Origin: Paenibacillus sp. GM2
Lineage (GTDB): Bacteria; Bacillota; Bacilli; Paenibacillales; Paenibacillaceae
Assembly (NCBI RefSeq): GCF_900069005.2
Contig: NZ_LN831272.1
Coordinates: 104,226-166,434 of the forward strand
Direction of reading: 5' to 3'
Length of the DNA: 62,209 bases
Part shown: positions 1-9,363 of the stretch, one piece after another
Numbering within the stretch: the first letter of the stretch is position 1
Layout: the number at the start of each line of letters is the position of its first letter
Notes under the pieces: generated by a model
Database searches by the model: none
Seen by the model: the letters and a program-made list of their open reading frames with translations, nothing else
What the model was told of the DNA's origin: nothing
Made by a program: the position numbers and the translations under genes

Positions 1-1
1 G

Positions 2-256
2 CTGACCCCGCCTGCCCGGGGGTCAGCGCTTGCCGAAGGCGAGACGCGGCCTGGCGGCGAGCGTCTCTATAGCCCCAAGCTGACGGAGGCTTGGGTCGAT
101 GCCCCCTATGAACCCATCCTGCGGGAGGATTGGTTCAAGGACCCGAGCGCGCTGAACGGGATCAGCGCGCCGCAGTCGCCGTACCTGTGCGACATCAGTC
201 GCGAGCACCGGTACGACATAACAAAGGCGGCGCTCCCGGAGAACGCCGCCGACTAG
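2..256 (+). CDS. C-terminal fragment of an unidentified protein (5' end outside window)
   Basis: An open frame runs from the window edge to a TAG stop, giving the last 84 residues of a protein. The fragment is polar, rich in Pro, Glu and Asp, and has no membrane segment. It carries the stretches LYSPKLTEAW and PYEPILREDWF, which I do not recognise as a family signature. It ends only 4 bases before the stop codon of the convergent flippase gene, which fits a real tail-to-tail gene pair. Codon use and GC content are somewhat higher than in the following genes. Function unknown; with the N-terminus missing no assignment is possible. Confidence 0.55.
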   Translation: MTPPARGSALAEGETRPGGERLYSPKLTEAWVDAPYEPILREDWFKDPSALNGISAPQSPYLCDISREHRYDITKAALPENAAD

Positions 257-260
257 CTTC

Positions 261-1898
261 TTACATGGTTCCGCCTGTGCCTGCCGAACCGCGCTGCAGG
301 CGCATAAGCGGTCTGAAGACCTTTTGCAGCGCCCGCGGATAAGTACCCAGCTCTTCCTTGCGGACAACGCGCAGCACAACGAGCAATACCGGATAAAGAG
401 CAACCACCGCTACCCCGACGATGCAGCAGGTGAGGAAGAAGGCCACGCGGCCTGGCATGAAGGCTTCCATCCCGATGCCAAGCTGATTCAGCCCATAGCC
501 AATTCCCGTCAAAGCAACGACGGTAAGCAGGAAGCCTGCCCAGCGCCCGCCCATAATCGAGAACGGTACGATCCTCTTCATCGAACGCAGGTTAAGCAGC
601 GTAATAACAAGGAAGCAAAGGGCTGTCGCAATAATAATCCCGTAGATACCAAGCAGCGGAGCCAGAGCATAGCTGGCTGCCAGCTTGACGATAATTCCGA
701 TGATAACATGCACCATCGACAAGGTCGCCTTATTAATTCCAAGCAGAATCGAGTTGCTCGTCATCATCGTAATCTGGAATATTGTGGCAAAAGTAAGCAA
801 AGCTACGATTCCGCTTCCGTCACGCGTACTGAACAGCAAACCGTTAACCGAGTAAGCTGCCGTCCCGAGAGCAAGAATGATCGGCATCCCGGTAAGCACA
901 GCGACCTGCATCGCCAGCGTAACCTGCCGTTTCAAATGCGCCTGATCCCCGCGGGCAAAGGCCGCCGAAATGATCGGAACGAGCGATTGGCTTAACGCAA
1001 TAGCCAGAATCGGTGGGATCCCCGCGATCATTTGCGCCCGATTGCCGAGGATTCCGAGTACATAAGTCGCCTCATTCGGACCAATCTGTCCCGACAAGAG
1101 CGGCTTCAGGATTGAGTTATCAATGAAATTGACTGCAGATACCGTCATCGAAGAGACGACGATTGGAATCGACAGCTTGAAGATCTCCGCATAGATTTGC
1201 CCATAGGAAATCCTGGCCTGTCCATCATGAGCCTGAAGCGGCAGCTCGCTGCGATCCTTGCGGCGAACCTTCATATTGTAATAGAGCATAACAAGCAGCG
1301 CGGCGACGCCGCCGATGACCGCTCCGAATGTAGCCCCGGCAGCGATCTTCTCACCCGAATAACCCCAATGATAGAATAGAAAAGCTAGAATCAAACCGGT
1401 TCCGACGCGAACGAATTGTTCAATAACCTGCGAAATACCGCCGGCAATCATTATATTCCGTCCTTGCAAATATCCGCGGATAATCGCGATCAGCGGGAAT
1501 AACAGCAAGGCCGGCGCTAACGCCCGAATCGTCACGGCCGTCTCCGGAATGCCCGATGCCCGAGCATACACCGGGGCAAAAATATACAGGAGTACAAACA
1601 TAACAATCCCGGAAATCACGGCAAACATCAGCCCGGCATGATAGATTCGCCTTGCTTCCATCGGGCGGTTCAACGCATGTCGCTCCGATACCATTTTACT
1701 AAGCGTACTAGGAATTCCCGCTGTTGCAATGGTCAGCAGCATGAAATAAGCGGCATTCGCCTGGGAGTAAGAGGCGTTCCCGATATCGCCCAATATATGC
1801 TCCAAGGGAACGCGCTGGAACAAGCCCAGCACTCTGGCGATCAATGCCGCTCCGGCAAGAATTAACGTGCCTCTGATGAAAGATTCTTTCTTGGACAA
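261..1898 (-). CDS. MurJ/SpoVB-type polysaccharide or lipid II flippase
   Basis: A 545-residue integral membrane protein with about 14 hydrophobic segments spread over its whole length, of the MATE-like MOP superfamily (MurJ, SpoVB, YtgP). Members flip lipid-linked sugar precursors across the cytoplasmic membrane for peptidoglycan or spore cortex synthesis. The N-terminus (basic, then LILAGAALIARVLGLFQRVP) is typical of the YtgP/SpoVB branch, which keeps a conserved Arg in the first helix. The start is TTG with an AAGGA ribosome binding site seven bases upstream. The short C-terminal tail is basic and Gly-rich. It is followed on its own strand by no gene inside the window. Family assignment is firm; whether it is the vegetative lipid II flippase or a sporulation version cannot be told from sequence alone. 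Confidence 0.85.
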   Translation of the reverse strand: MSKKESFIRGTLILAGAALIARVLGLFQRVPLEHILGDIGNASYSQANAAYFMLLTIATAGIPSTLSKMVSERHALNRPMEARRIYHAGLMFAVISGIVMFVLLYIFAPVYARASGIPETAVTIRALAPALLLFPLIAIIRGYLQGRNIMIAGGISQVIEQFVRVGTGLILAFLFYHWGYSGEKIAAGATFGAVIGGVAALLVMLYYNMKVRRKDRSELPLQAHDGQARISYGQIYAEIFKLSIPIVVSSMTVSAVNFIDNSILKPLLSGQIGPNEATYVLGILGNRAQMIAGIPPILAIALSQSLVPIISAAFARGDQAHLKRQVTLAMQVAVLTGMPIILALGTAAYSVNGLLFSTRDGSGIVALLTFATIFQITMMTSNSILLGINKATLSMVHVIIGIIVKLAASYALAPLLGIYGIIIATALCFLVITLLNLRSMKRIVPFSIMGGRWAGFLLTVVALTGIGYGLNQLGIGMEAFMPGRVAFFLTCCIVGVAVVALYPVLLVVLRVVRKEELGTYPRALQKVFRPLMRLQRGSAGTGGTM

Positions 1899-1952
1899 AA
1901 ATAATTCCTTCTTTCCAGGATTACTGCAAGAGTAATGCGCCGATATAATAAG

Positions 1953-2432
1953 TTAGAGAATCCAAATGATAAATAGAATAATCATGACAAGCTGGAGGAT
2001 AATTTTAACCACAAAGCTGCTGAATAAACCTACCACAGAGCCGATCCCTACCTTAAAAGCTCTATCTATGCTTTCCCCTCGGATCAGTTCCCCAATCATC
2101 GCCCCAAGCAGCGGACCAAGTACAAGCCCAAAGGCCGGTATGACGAAGGGACCGATAATGATGCCGATGGTACTGAGCCAGACCGATAGCTTACTGCCGC
2201 CGAACTTCTTCACACCCCAGGCGCCAACCGCATAGTCGGCCACCATCAGTACAACGACAATTAAGGTTTGAACCGTCCAGAACACCCACCCGAACGATTC
2301 GAATGAGAAGAACCAGCCGTAGACGAAGAAGGCAAAATAGACAGCAAGTACCCCTGGCAAAACAGGATATACCGCCCCTGCCATCCCGACTGCAAATAAA
2401 GCGATGACCAATATCCAGCCCAGCACTGCCAT
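1953..2432 (-). CDS. DUF456 family membrane protein
   Basis: A 159-residue hydrophobic protein with four to five membrane segments. The pattern LPGVLAVYFAFFVYGW near the N-terminus, the central VADYAVGAWGVKKFGGSK and the Gly-rich GPLLGAMIGELIRG segment are characteristic of DUF456 proteins, small membrane proteins of unknown function found widely in bacteria. The start codon follows an AGGAGTG ribosome binding site and lies 13 bases downstream of the HAD gene stop, so the two are probably cotranscribed. The biochemical role is not established for the family. Confidence 0.8.
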   Translation of the reverse strand: MAVLGWILVIALFAVGMAGAVYPVLPGVLAVYFAFFVYGWFFSFESFGWVFWTVQTLIVVVLMVADYAVGAWGVKKFGGSKLSVWLSTIGIIIGPFVIPAFGLVLGPLLGAMIGELIRGESIDRAFKVGIGSVVGLFSSFVVKIILQLVMIILFIIWIL

Positions 2433-2445
2433 GCATCGATCACTC

Positions 2446-3183
2446 CTAAGCCAAAATATAATCGCGAATAACTAGCGCAATCCCATCATCATTGTTGGAA
2501 GCCGTTACGATATCCGCCAGCTCCTGCACCGCCAATTGCGCGTTGCCCATTGCTACACCCAAACCCGCCGCTTGAATAGCAGCAAGGTCGTTCAAGCTGT
2601 CCCCAAACGCCACGACCTCCTCCATCCTCACGCCGAGCAGGTCGCAGACCGTACGAATCCCAGTCGCCTTATTAATCCCGGCAGGATTGATCTCCAAATT
2701 ATAAGGGGAAGAATTCGTAATCTCAAGTCTGCCGATATTTTGCAGCTCCGTCAATAAGGAATGGCGCAAATCATGATCCTCAGTATGGTATCCGAACTTA
2801 AGCCAATGATTCTGCTCCAGCAGCTCCGGCCTCCAGTTCTTCTCATTATAAGTTCCTTCTACCGCATCCGCCCAGAACCATACATCATGATTCCGAGACA
2901 TTTGATGCATTCGCTTCACGATCGACTGATCGAGTTGTTCCCGGCGATACAGCTCATGCGGGGAACGCCATACTTCACTTCCATTAACCGTTACCATCGG
3001 TGTACCCAGACCAAGCTGTTCGCCGAACGGCACCGCATCAACAAATCTGCGGCCCGTTGACAAGCATACATGCACACCGGCTGCCATCGCTTTGTGCAGC
3101 CATTTTTCCGTATCCGGAGAAATCTGATGTTGGTCTGTAAGCAAGGTTCCATCCATATCCAATGCCAGCAATTTATACTTCAA
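2446..3183 (-). CDS. Cof-type HAD-IIB family phosphatase
   Basis: A 245-residue cytoplasmic hydrolase of the haloacid dehalogenase superfamily, Cof subfamily, which dephosphorylates small sugar phosphates or nucleotides with Mg2+. Motif I is LDMDGTLLTD with the nucleophilic Asp at about residue 8, motif II is CLSTGR, and motif IV is VVAFGDSLNDLAAI, with a C2-type cap between them. I place the start at a TTG preceded by AGGGGGA at seven bases. An upstream ATG would add 22 residues but has no good ribosome binding site, and Cof proteins normally begin right before motif I. It is followed closely by the DUF456 gene. The substrate cannot be predicted from sequence. Confidence 0.85.
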   Translation of the reverse strand: MKYKLLALDMDGTLLTDQHQISPDTEKWLHKAMAAGVHVCLSTGRRFVDAVPFGEQLGLGTPMVTVNGSEVWRSPHELYRREQLDQSIVKRMHQMSRNHDVWFWADAVEGTYNEKNWRPELLEQNHWLKFGYHTEDHDLRHSLLTELQNIGRLEITNSSPYNLEINPAGINKATGIRTVCDLLGVRMEEVVAFGDSLNDLAAIQAAGLGVAMGNAQLAVQELADIVTASNNDDGIALVIRDYILA

Positions 3184-3373
3184 CAAGTAATCCCCCTGTC
3201 TGTAATTTGTAATCTGATATTCGGGAGTGTAGGCACAACATACCGTCATTTTATCATAATCCTCACCGCATCACATAGACGCTGCTCACAGGAGAGCATA
3301 TAATCGGCAAATCCACCATTTATTATAGATATCTATCCAACTTCCCGGTCATCCCACCTCGCAGAACAAAAAC

Positions 3374-3404
3374 AAAAAAAGAATCCCCCGCGAGAGGGAT
3401 TCTC
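3374..3404 (-). terminator. Rho-independent terminator of the mnt operon
   Basis: On the minus strand an eight-base GAATCCCT/GGGGATTC-type stem is followed by seven T residues, 30 bases beyond the stop of the last mnt gene. It separates the mnt operon from the HAD gene. Confidence 0.85.
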
Positions 3405-3433
3405 TATATCTTTTACATTGTTACCTGCTTCAT

Positions 3434-4330
3434 TCATTCTGCTGCCTGTTTCAAACTGCCCATCCGCATCTGCTGCCGCTTCGTCCATCGGGAGATTAGC
3501 CCATGCGAAGGTGAGAACAGGAACGCCAGAACGAACAGTATTCCGCATACCGTGATCATCGACCCGGCAATCGAAGCATCGAACAGCTTCGCTATATAGT
3601 AACCGCCGGTAGAGCTGATGGCCCCGATCAAGACGCTGTACAGCAGCATCAAGCCAAGACGATCGGTCAACAGATAGGCCGTCGCTGCAGGGACGATAAG
3701 CATCCCGACGACGAGAATCGCTCCTACACTTTCGAAGGAAGCTACCGTTGATAGGGAAACCAGCCCCATCAATAAATAATGGAATAGCGCCACAGGTATG
3801 CCCAAAGCTGCAGCGAGTGCAGGATCGAAGGCGCATATTTTGAACTGCTTATAAAATAACACGACCGTTATCAGCACAATAAGGAAGGTTGCTCCCAGCA
3901 TCCAGATAGCGACGGGACCCAGATTGTAGCCATTCCAGATCAAAGAGTCCCATGGCACATAGGCAATTTCTCCAAACAACACACAATCCAGGTCCAGGTC
4001 TATATGCTGGGCATTTCGGCTGATCAGAATAACCCCGATCGCGAACAATGCCGTAAATACGATGCCGATGGAAGCATCTGACTGCAAGCCACTACGCTGC
4101 AGCAATTGAATCAGGAACACGGTAATCAGTCCAAGCACTGCGGCCCCAAACAGCATCAGGAACGAATCGCGCGAGCCGCCGATGAGGAAAGCAATCGCAA
4201 TGCCGGGAAGTACGGAATGGCTTATCGCATCTCCCACCATCGCCATTTTGCGCAGGATGAGGAAGCAGCCAAGAATTCCGCAGGTTGCCGCAACTAAGGT
4301 GCCGGTAAGTATAATCCAGAAATCCATCAT
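3434..4330 (-). CDS. mntD: Manganese ABC transporter permease (MntD-like)
   Basis: A 298-residue integral membrane protein with about eight to nine hydrophobic helices, of the ABC-3 permease family (TroC/TroD, ZnuB, MntC/MntD). The family signature around GDAISHSVLPGIAIAFLIGG and the C-terminal VGAILVVGMLIVPAATAYLL segment are clear. It overlaps the preceding permease gene by four bases (ATGA), indicating translational coupling. Together with the second permease it should form the transmembrane channel for Mn2+ import, powered by the MntB ATPase. It is the last gene of the operon, followed by a strong terminator. Manganese rather than zinc is inferred from the MntR-type box upstream of the operon. 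Confidence 0.88.
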   Translation of the reverse strand: MMDFWIILTGTLVAATCGILGCFLILRKMAMVGDAISHSVLPGIAIAFLIGGSRDSFLMLFGAAVLGLITVFLIQLLQRSGLQSDASIGIVFTALFAIGVILISRNAQHIDLDLDCVLFGEIAYVPWDSLIWNGYNLGPVAIWMLGATFLIVLITVVLFYKQFKICAFDPALAAALGIPVALFHYLLMGLVSLSTVASFESVGAILVVGMLIVPAATAYLLTDRLGLMLLYSVLIGAISSTGGYYIAKLFDASIAGSMITVCGILFVLAFLFSPSHGLISRWTKRQQMRMGSLKQAAE

Positions 4331-5283
4331 CCGTCGAGCCTCCCTTCTACGGTTCCCGCGCGATGACGAGCTGTCTCGAGCGATTGAGTCTGACGTATAT
4401 GCTGCTTGGTCCTCGCTCTACGCCATAACTTGGCTATAAGACCCCGGTTTGGAGCAAACACCGCCGAGACGCAGAACATCGAAGTTGCCGCCAGAACAGT
4501 AACCGGTCCGGTAGGAAGATTGGACAGCGTTCCGCTAATCAACGTCCCCGTTGCACCCGAGAATGCACCGATCACTCCGGCGATAATAACCATCACCCCA
4601 AGCGAATCCGTCCAGTACCGGGCCGATACGGCTGGAGTGATAAGCAGCGCTGCTACCAATACAACGCCAACCGCTTGAATGCCTACGACGACAGCAATCA
4701 CCGTCATAAATAAGAGCGCCTGCTCCAGCAACCCTACTTTCATGCCCATTCCTCGGGCAAAACCAGGGTCAAAGCTGACAAGCTTGAATTCCTTAAAAAA
4801 TAGGAAGCAGATCAAGATCAGCAGCAGTGAGACAGCGCCCATCATATATACATCGGACTTCATCATCGATGCCGCTTGCCCGAACATATACTTATCGAGT
4901 CCGCTTTGATTTCCGTTCCCACTATGCTGGATCTTCGTCATTAACATGACCCCGATTCCGAAGAAAACCGATAATATTATGCCAAGCGCTGCATCCTGCT
5001 TAATGCGCGAATAACGAGTGATGGCATATATCCCGAAGGTCGCTATCATCCCCGACACGATCGAGCCAAGCATGAATAATCCAATTGATTTTACACCGCT
5101 TAACATAAAGGCGATACAAATCCCCGGAAGTGCGGCATGGGCAAGCGCATCTCCCAGCAGACTCTGTTTGCGCAAATAAGTGAAAGAGCCAATCACTCCG
5201 CTGCCGATCCCAAGCAATAAGGACCCCATTAAAATCCACTGCATATTAGGATCGGTAAGCCAGCCTAACAAAGTAGACATCAT
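4327..5283 (-). CDS. mntC: Manganese ABC transporter permease (MntC-like)
   Basis: A 318-residue ABC-3 family permease with about nine membrane segments. The conserved SLLGDALAHAALPGICIAFM segment and the paired late helix VGVVLVAALLITPAVSARYW match its neighbour MntD, showing the two are paralogues. The C-terminal 35 residues are a polar extension rich in Arg, Thr and His that goes past the last helix. Both its ends overlap neighbours by four bases (ATPase upstream, second permease downstream), so all the genes are translated as one unit. Expected to act in the cytoplasmic membrane as half of the Mn2+ translocation pore. Confidence 0.88.
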   Translation of the reverse strand: MMSTLLGWLTDPNMQWILMGSLLLGIGSGVIGSFTYLRKQSLLGDALAHAALPGICIAFMLSGVKSIGLFMLGSIVSGMIATFGIYAITRYSRIKQDAALGIILSVFFGIGVMLMTKIQHSGNGNQSGLDKYMFGQAASMMKSDVYMMGAVSLLLILICFLFFKEFKLVSFDPGFARGMGMKVGLLEQALLFMTVIAVVVGIQAVGVVLVAALLITPAVSARYWTDSLGVMVIIAGVIGAFSGATGTLISGTLSNLPTGPVTVLAATSMFCVSAVFAPNRGLIAKLWRRARTKQHIRQTQSLETARHRAGTVEGRLDG

Positions 5284-6038
5284 GTAAGACTCACCGCCTC
5301 CTGCGCTACATCCTGCAACATGGCAATTCGTCCGCCATACGTTTTCTGCAAATTGGAGGAAGTAAAGATCTCCTCGGTTGGCCCTGCAGCTACTAGCTTG
5401 CCGTTAAGCAGCACGACTTCGTCAAAGTACTCCTTCACGGTGGACAGATCGTGGTGAACGACAAGCACGGTCTTGCCCTGCTCCTTAAGCTCATGCAGCA
5501 GGCGGATGATCGCTTTTTCCGTTGTCGCATCGACCCCGGCGAAAGGTTCATCCATGAAGTAGAGAGTGGCATTTTGCGCCAATGCTCTCGCCAGAAAGAC
5601 CCGCTGCTGTTGGCCTCCGGACAACTGGCTGATCTGCCTGCCCGCAAAATCCGCCATGCCGACCTTGGCCAGACATTCCATGGCAATCTGCCGCTCCTTG
5701 ATCCCCGGTCGGCGAATCCAGCCCAGATGTCCATATCTGCCCATCATAACTACATCCAGCGCATTCGTCGGGAAGTCCCAATCGACAGATTCACGCTGCG
5801 GCACATAGCCGACCTGCTTCCGATTCTCTTGATAACTGCGGCCAAATACCTTTACGTTACCTTCAACGGCCGGAATGAGCCCCAGCACCGCCTTTAGCAT
5901 CGTCGATTTCCCCGCCCCGTTGGGGCCGAGCACCCCGATCAGCTTCCCGGAGGGAATCCGAAAGGAGACCGAATTTAATACCGGCTTCTTCTGATAGGCT
6001 ACCGTCAAATTACTTACTTCAAGCGGGTACACACCCAT
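5280..6038 (-). CDS. mntB: Manganese ABC transporter ATP-binding protein (MntB-like)
   Basis: A 252-residue cytoplasmic ABC ATPase. Walker A is GPNGAGKST, the Q-loop region is VGYVPQRESVDWDFP, the signature is LSGGQQQRVFLARAL, Walker B is LYFMDEPFAGVD and the switch His is in VHHDL. The QRESVDWDFP stretch is typical of the Mn/Zn importer ATPases. I place the start at ATG with AAGGAGC nine bases upstream; a GTG twelve codons earlier is possible but has a weaker site. It sits between the lipoprotein gene and the two permease genes, the mntA-B-C-D order known from Bacillus subtilis. It powers metal import through MntC/MntD. Confidence 0.9.
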   Translation of the reverse strand: MGVYPLEVSNLTVAYQKKPVLNSVSFRIPSGKLIGVLGPNGAGKSTMLKAVLGLIPAVEGNVKVFGRSYQENRKQVGYVPQRESVDWDFPTNALDVVMMGRYGHLGWIRRPGIKERQIAMECLAKVGMADFAGRQISQLSGGQQQRVFLARALAQNATLYFMDEPFAGVDATTEKAIIRLLHELKEQGKTVLVVHHDLSTVKEYFDEVVLLNGKLVAAGPTEEIFTSSNLQKTYGGRIAMLQDVAQEAVSLT

Positions 6039-6084
6039 GGTTATATCGCTCCTTATCTCCTTGGCGTTAGTCACCGCCTATATT

Positions 6085-7059
6085 TTATTTCAAAGCATTA
6101 ACGATCGTGCTTACATTATGCCGCACCATTTTTATATAAGTATCCGCATCGGATCCTGGCTCCCCTAATGAGTCGGAATACAGTTCCCCGCCGATCTCAA
6201 CCTCATGTCCCTTCTCTTTGGCTCCGGCAATGACCGCCTCCATCGATTTTGTCGGAATGCTGGATTCTACGAACACCGCCTTGATCTTATTGTCGACCAG
6301 GTAATCCCGAAGTTCGCTTACATCTTTTGAGCCATACTCCGCGGCCGTGCTGATCCCCTGCAATCCCATGACTTTAATCCCGTAGGCTTCTCCAAAATAT
6401 CCAAAGGCATCGTGCGCAGTTACAAGTACACGGCCAGATTCTGGAATCTCGGCAATCGCCGTTCGTACCTCTTCGTCGAGTTCCTTCAATTGTTGAATAT
6501 ATTTCTCGGCATTGTCCTTATAGAGATCGGCATGGGCCGGGTCATAGCTGGTCAAGGCATCGCAGATTGTCTCCGTTGCGGAGATCCAATGTTTCACATT
6601 GAACCAGATATGAGGATCATACTGCGTACCGCCTGCATCCTCTCCGGAGCGGAGCAGCGATGTATCAATCCCTCGGGATACGGCCACCGTCGGCTTGCTA
6701 CGCTCCAGCTTCTCGAAGATCTCCGTCATTTTCCCCTCCAGGTGGAGACCTCCGTAGAAGATCATATCCGCCTGATCCAGGCGTGTCATATCTCCTTGAG
6801 AAGCTTTATATAGGTGCGGATCTACCCCGGGCCCCATCAAGCCGATCGCTTCGACCTCTTCCCCGCCGACCTCCTGAACAACATCCGTGATCATCCCAAT
6901 CGTGGAGACAACTTGAATTTTGCTGCTGTCCTCGGCTCTTTGGAGACGCGACGCTTCCCCATCCACCTTGGAGCAGGCTGCAACAATTACCAGCACCAGT
7001 ACACTTAGTGTAATTTTTGCCCTTTGCAAAGGGCTCTTCTTAACTCGAATTTGTTCCAT
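6085..7059 (-). CDS. mntA: Manganese-binding lipoprotein (MntA/TroA-like)
   Basis: A 324-residue periplasmic-binding-type lipoprotein of the cluster A-I (TroA/PsaA/ZnuA) family. A signal peptide ends in a lipobox VAAC with Cys29 as the lipidated residue. Likely metal ligands by family alignment are His82 (GVDPHLY), His150 (YDPHIW), His216 (TAHDAFGYF) and Asp296 (YSDSLG), a TroA-like His-His-His-Asp set. The start ATG has a perfect AGGAGG site. It is the first gene of the operon and captures the metal outside the membrane for MntBCD. The MntR-type operator upstream argues for manganese; zinc binding cannot be excluded from the ligand set. Confidence 0.88.
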   Translation of the reverse strand: MEQIRVKKSPLQRAKITLSVLVLVIVAACSKVDGEASRLQRAEDSSKIQVVSTIGMITDVVQEVGGEEVEAIGLMGPGVDPHLYKASQGDMTRLDQADMIFYGGLHLEGKMTEIFEKLERSKPTVAVSRGIDTSLLRSGEDAGGTQYDPHIWFNVKHWISATETICDALTSYDPAHADLYKDNAEKYIQQLKELDEEVRTAIAEIPESGRVLVTAHDAFGYFGEAYGIKVMGLQGISTAAEYGSKDVSELRDYLVDNKIKAVFVESSIPTKSMEAVIAGAKEKGHEVEIGGELYSDSLGEPGSDADTYIKMVRHNVSTIVNALK

Positions 7060-7155
7060 AGATTAGTCCTCCTAATATCTCGAGCAGCGCGCTCTGTTTT
7101 TTTGCTTAGTAGAATAAATGTTTCATAGAGATATAATTGTTTCGTTTTCCTAAAA

Positions 7156-7175
7156 AAGTTTCCCTAATGCAAATT
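7156..7175 (-). promoter_or_regulatory. MntR-type operator upstream of mntA
   Basis: Read on the minus strand this 20-base site is AATTTGCATTAGGGAAACTT, very close to the MntR boxes I recall in front of B. subtilis mntA and mntH (TTTGC...GGGAAACT). It lies about 95 bases upstream of the mntA start. A related half-site (TTTTAGGAAAACG) follows directly downstream. Binding by Mn-loaded MntR would repress the importer when manganese is plentiful. Similarity is judged by eye. Confidence 0.7.
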
Positions 7176-7192
7176 TTAAATGATAAACAGGC

Positions 7193-7236
7193 CAAAAAGC
7201 AAGAACTATTTTCACTTTTACTGAAAATAGTTCTCA
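7193..7236 (-). terminator. Terminator of the first PBP gene
   Basis: A long AT-rich inverted repeat (AAGAACTATTTTCA and its complement, 14 pairs, 7-base loop) is followed on the minus strand by TTTTT. It lies 34 bases after the penicillin-binding protein stop codon and just upstream of the mnt promoter region. Confidence 0.85.
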
Positions 7237-7269
7237 CCTTGGCCCTTAAATGATTAAATTAACTTTAGT

Positions 7270-9300
7270 TTATTCATGCTTACCGTCTTGCTGCTGCAGG
7301 CTTTTCTTCGGGATACCGTCCAACCCATACTCTTGATCATAAGCATCGAAGATTTTCCTCGCGACCGGTGCCGCGCTCCAGGCGCCAAAGCCACCCTCCG
7401 GGATAACTACAGCTACAGCCAGCTTCGGATTTACGCGTGGAGCAAAGGCGATAAATACACCATTTTCCATTCGCTCGCCCCTATAATCCTGCTCCGATGT
7501 CCCTGTCTTGCGTGCAAAGTCATAAGGAAAATTCGTAAATGCGCTAACTTCCGTCTTCATACCGCTAATTACTTCATCCCAGTAGGCCTCGTTAAATTTT
7601 GCTTCATTCAGTACCTTTGGCTCGAATTGTCTGACGACTTTGCCATCCGCATTCGTGATTTTATTTACAAGGTGCGGCTCCCTTCGTTTACCTCGGTTGG
7701 CCAGGGTTGCCGTATACTGTGCCAGCTGCATCGCTGTATATTTGCCCTGCTGTCCAAATGAGGCATAGGCCAGGCGGGAGAGCGCGGTTTCCGACTCTGC
7801 ATTGTATTCCAACGTCCCCATATATTCCCCCGGCAAATCGATCCCTGTCAAAGTTCCAAGCCCAAACTCCTTCATGTACTCATCCCAGATTTTGATGCCT
7901 TTGGACTTGTACTTGTTATATAACCTCTCTCCTACCATATCCACCATGAAGGCATTTGAAGAGTGCAAAATCGCCATCGATGGATCAATTTTCCCATATG
8001 CCCGATTTCCCGAATTCCTTACCCGCGCGGAATTATTCTTCCCGAAGTAAGCTATTCCGCGATCGGTATAATAGTCGCTAGTCTTGAAGAGCCCCTCCTT
8101 TAATCCGATCAGGACGGATAGCGGCTTGATGGTAGAACCAAGCAGGACCGTCGATTCGAAATGATGCCCCGAACGTCCGGAGCTAAAAGGAGAAATAGTT
8201 CCGTTTCTGTAATTTTCCTGAATTTTGCTAAATTGTTCATTTGTCATGTTGCCTGTCGGCCACAAATTCGTGTCGTAATCCGGGATACTGGCCATGACGA
8301 CCACATTGCCGGTATCCACTTCCATGGCCACGGCATAACCCGTCTGCGCATAAGGATGTACCTTCCCGGATACCGGGTTGGTATGCACCCAATGAATCTG
8401 ATCGAGGATCGCTTGCTGTGCAGCCAGTTGCACCTCTTTATTAATGGTTGTGTGCAAGTCATAGCCTTTCTCCGGTGGGGTTAAGTCCGTTACCCCATCC
8501 ACCATGTTCCGCGGATTAATCGATACGCTTTTGGATCCATTCTTGCCCCGAAGCTCATTCTGATAAAATAATTCCAGACCATCAAAGCCGACGAACTCCT
8601 CTTCCGTATATTGCAGTGCCGGATCTTTGCCTTGCGACTCCCTGATTGCCTCGTACGATCCCAGGTCTGTAGTTGATTTATATTTTTTCAAATATCCGAT
8701 CGCTTGTACTGCTACCCTGTCCTTATCGTAATGACGAACGCTCTCTTCAACGATGTCAATTCCGGGAAATTCACTTTTTCGTTCCAGGAAGTAGGCCACC
8801 TCTTCAGGAGTCAATCCCACCTTTATCCGCCGTGGTACGAATCCCCCATTCATTCGGAAGCTCAGATCCATACTGTCGATAATATCCTGCTCGGTTAATG
8901 TTTTATCCGCTGCACCATATGTATCAAAAGCCAATTTTAATTGTCGGGCTAATTCAACGGCCTGCTTATAGTTCCCTTTGCCCGACTCTGTCGCTGGATG
9001 ATAATTGCTCTGCTGCAAAGTTAAATACAGGGTTTGCACCGGCGTTGAATAGGCCAGTCTTACCCCTTCAGCAGACAGGATATCCCCTCGCATGGGCTGC
9101 ATCGGCACATCCCTCACTCTCAACAGCATCTCCTGCTTGGACAAGTCCGGACCTTCTACAAATTGCAAGATCGCCAGGCGAACAATGATAACCGTAAAAA
9201 TAGCGAACGCACTGAAAAAGAAAAGATTCAGCCTGATATTAAACCGACTCCTCATCACCGCTTCTTGCTCGCGTCGATTTAACGGATAGACGATTTTCAA
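7270..9300 (-). CDS. Class B penicillin-binding protein (PBP2A/PbpH-like transpeptidase)
   Basis: A 676-residue membrane-anchored transpeptidase of the elongation type, resembling B. subtilis PbpA and PbpH. A single N-terminal helix (NLFFFSAFAIFTVIIVRLAI) is followed by the dimerisation domain and a C-terminal penicillin-binding domain. Active-site motifs from the chosen start are STIK (Ser389-Lys392), SSN (447-449) and KTG (598-600). I start it at TTG with GCAGGGA seven bases upstream; from there it aligns end to end with the next PBP gene, which has a matching MK...REQEA N-terminus. It cross-links peptidoglycan outside the membrane. It is about 70% alike to its upstream neighbour by eye, so the pair arose by tandem duplication. 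Confidence 0.92.
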   Translation of the reverse strand: MKIVYPLNRREQEAVMRSRFNIRLNLFFFSAFAIFTVIIVRLAILQFVEGPDLSKQEMLLRVRDVPMQPMRGDILSAEGVRLAYSTPVQTLYLTLQQSNYHPATESGKGNYKQAVELARQLKLAFDTYGAADKTLTEQDIIDSMDLSFRMNGGFVPRRIKVGLTPEEVAYFLERKSEFPGIDIVEESVRHYDKDRVAVQAIGYLKKYKSTTDLGSYEAIRESQGKDPALQYTEEEFVGFDGLELFYQNELRGKNGSKSVSINPRNMVDGVTDLTPPEKGYDLHTTINKEVQLAAQQAILDQIHWVHTNPVSGKVHPYAQTGYAVAMEVDTGNVVVMASIPDYDTNLWPTGNMTNEQFSKIQENYRNGTISPFSSGRSGHHFESTVLLGSTIKPLSVLIGLKEGLFKTSDYYTDRGIAYFGKNNSARVRNSGNRAYGKIDPSMAILHSSNAFMVDMVGERLYNKYKSKGIKIWDEYMKEFGLGTLTGIDLPGEYMGTLEYNAESETALSRLAYASFGQQGKYTAMQLAQYTATLANRGKRREPHLVNKITNADGKVVRQFEPKVLNEAKFNEAYWDEVISGMKTEVSAFTNFPYDFARKTGTSEQDYRGERMENGVFIAFAPRVNPKLAVAVVIPEGGFGAWSAAPVARKIFDAYDQEYGLDGIPKKSLQQQDGKHE

Positions 9301-9363
9301 TATATATCCCTGCTTTCTTTCCACGTCATTGTTGAGATCAAAGTCTTGGACATGTTGTTATAG

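Noticed and set aside
324..995. 223-codon plus-strand frame antisense to the flippase gene
   Set aside because: Shadow of a GC-rich coding strand; no start site and highly polar nonsense composition.
7101..7155. Sigma-A promoter of mntA
   Set aside because: Several A/T-rich -10 candidates occur but no -35 with proper spacing stands out; only the MntR-type box is called.
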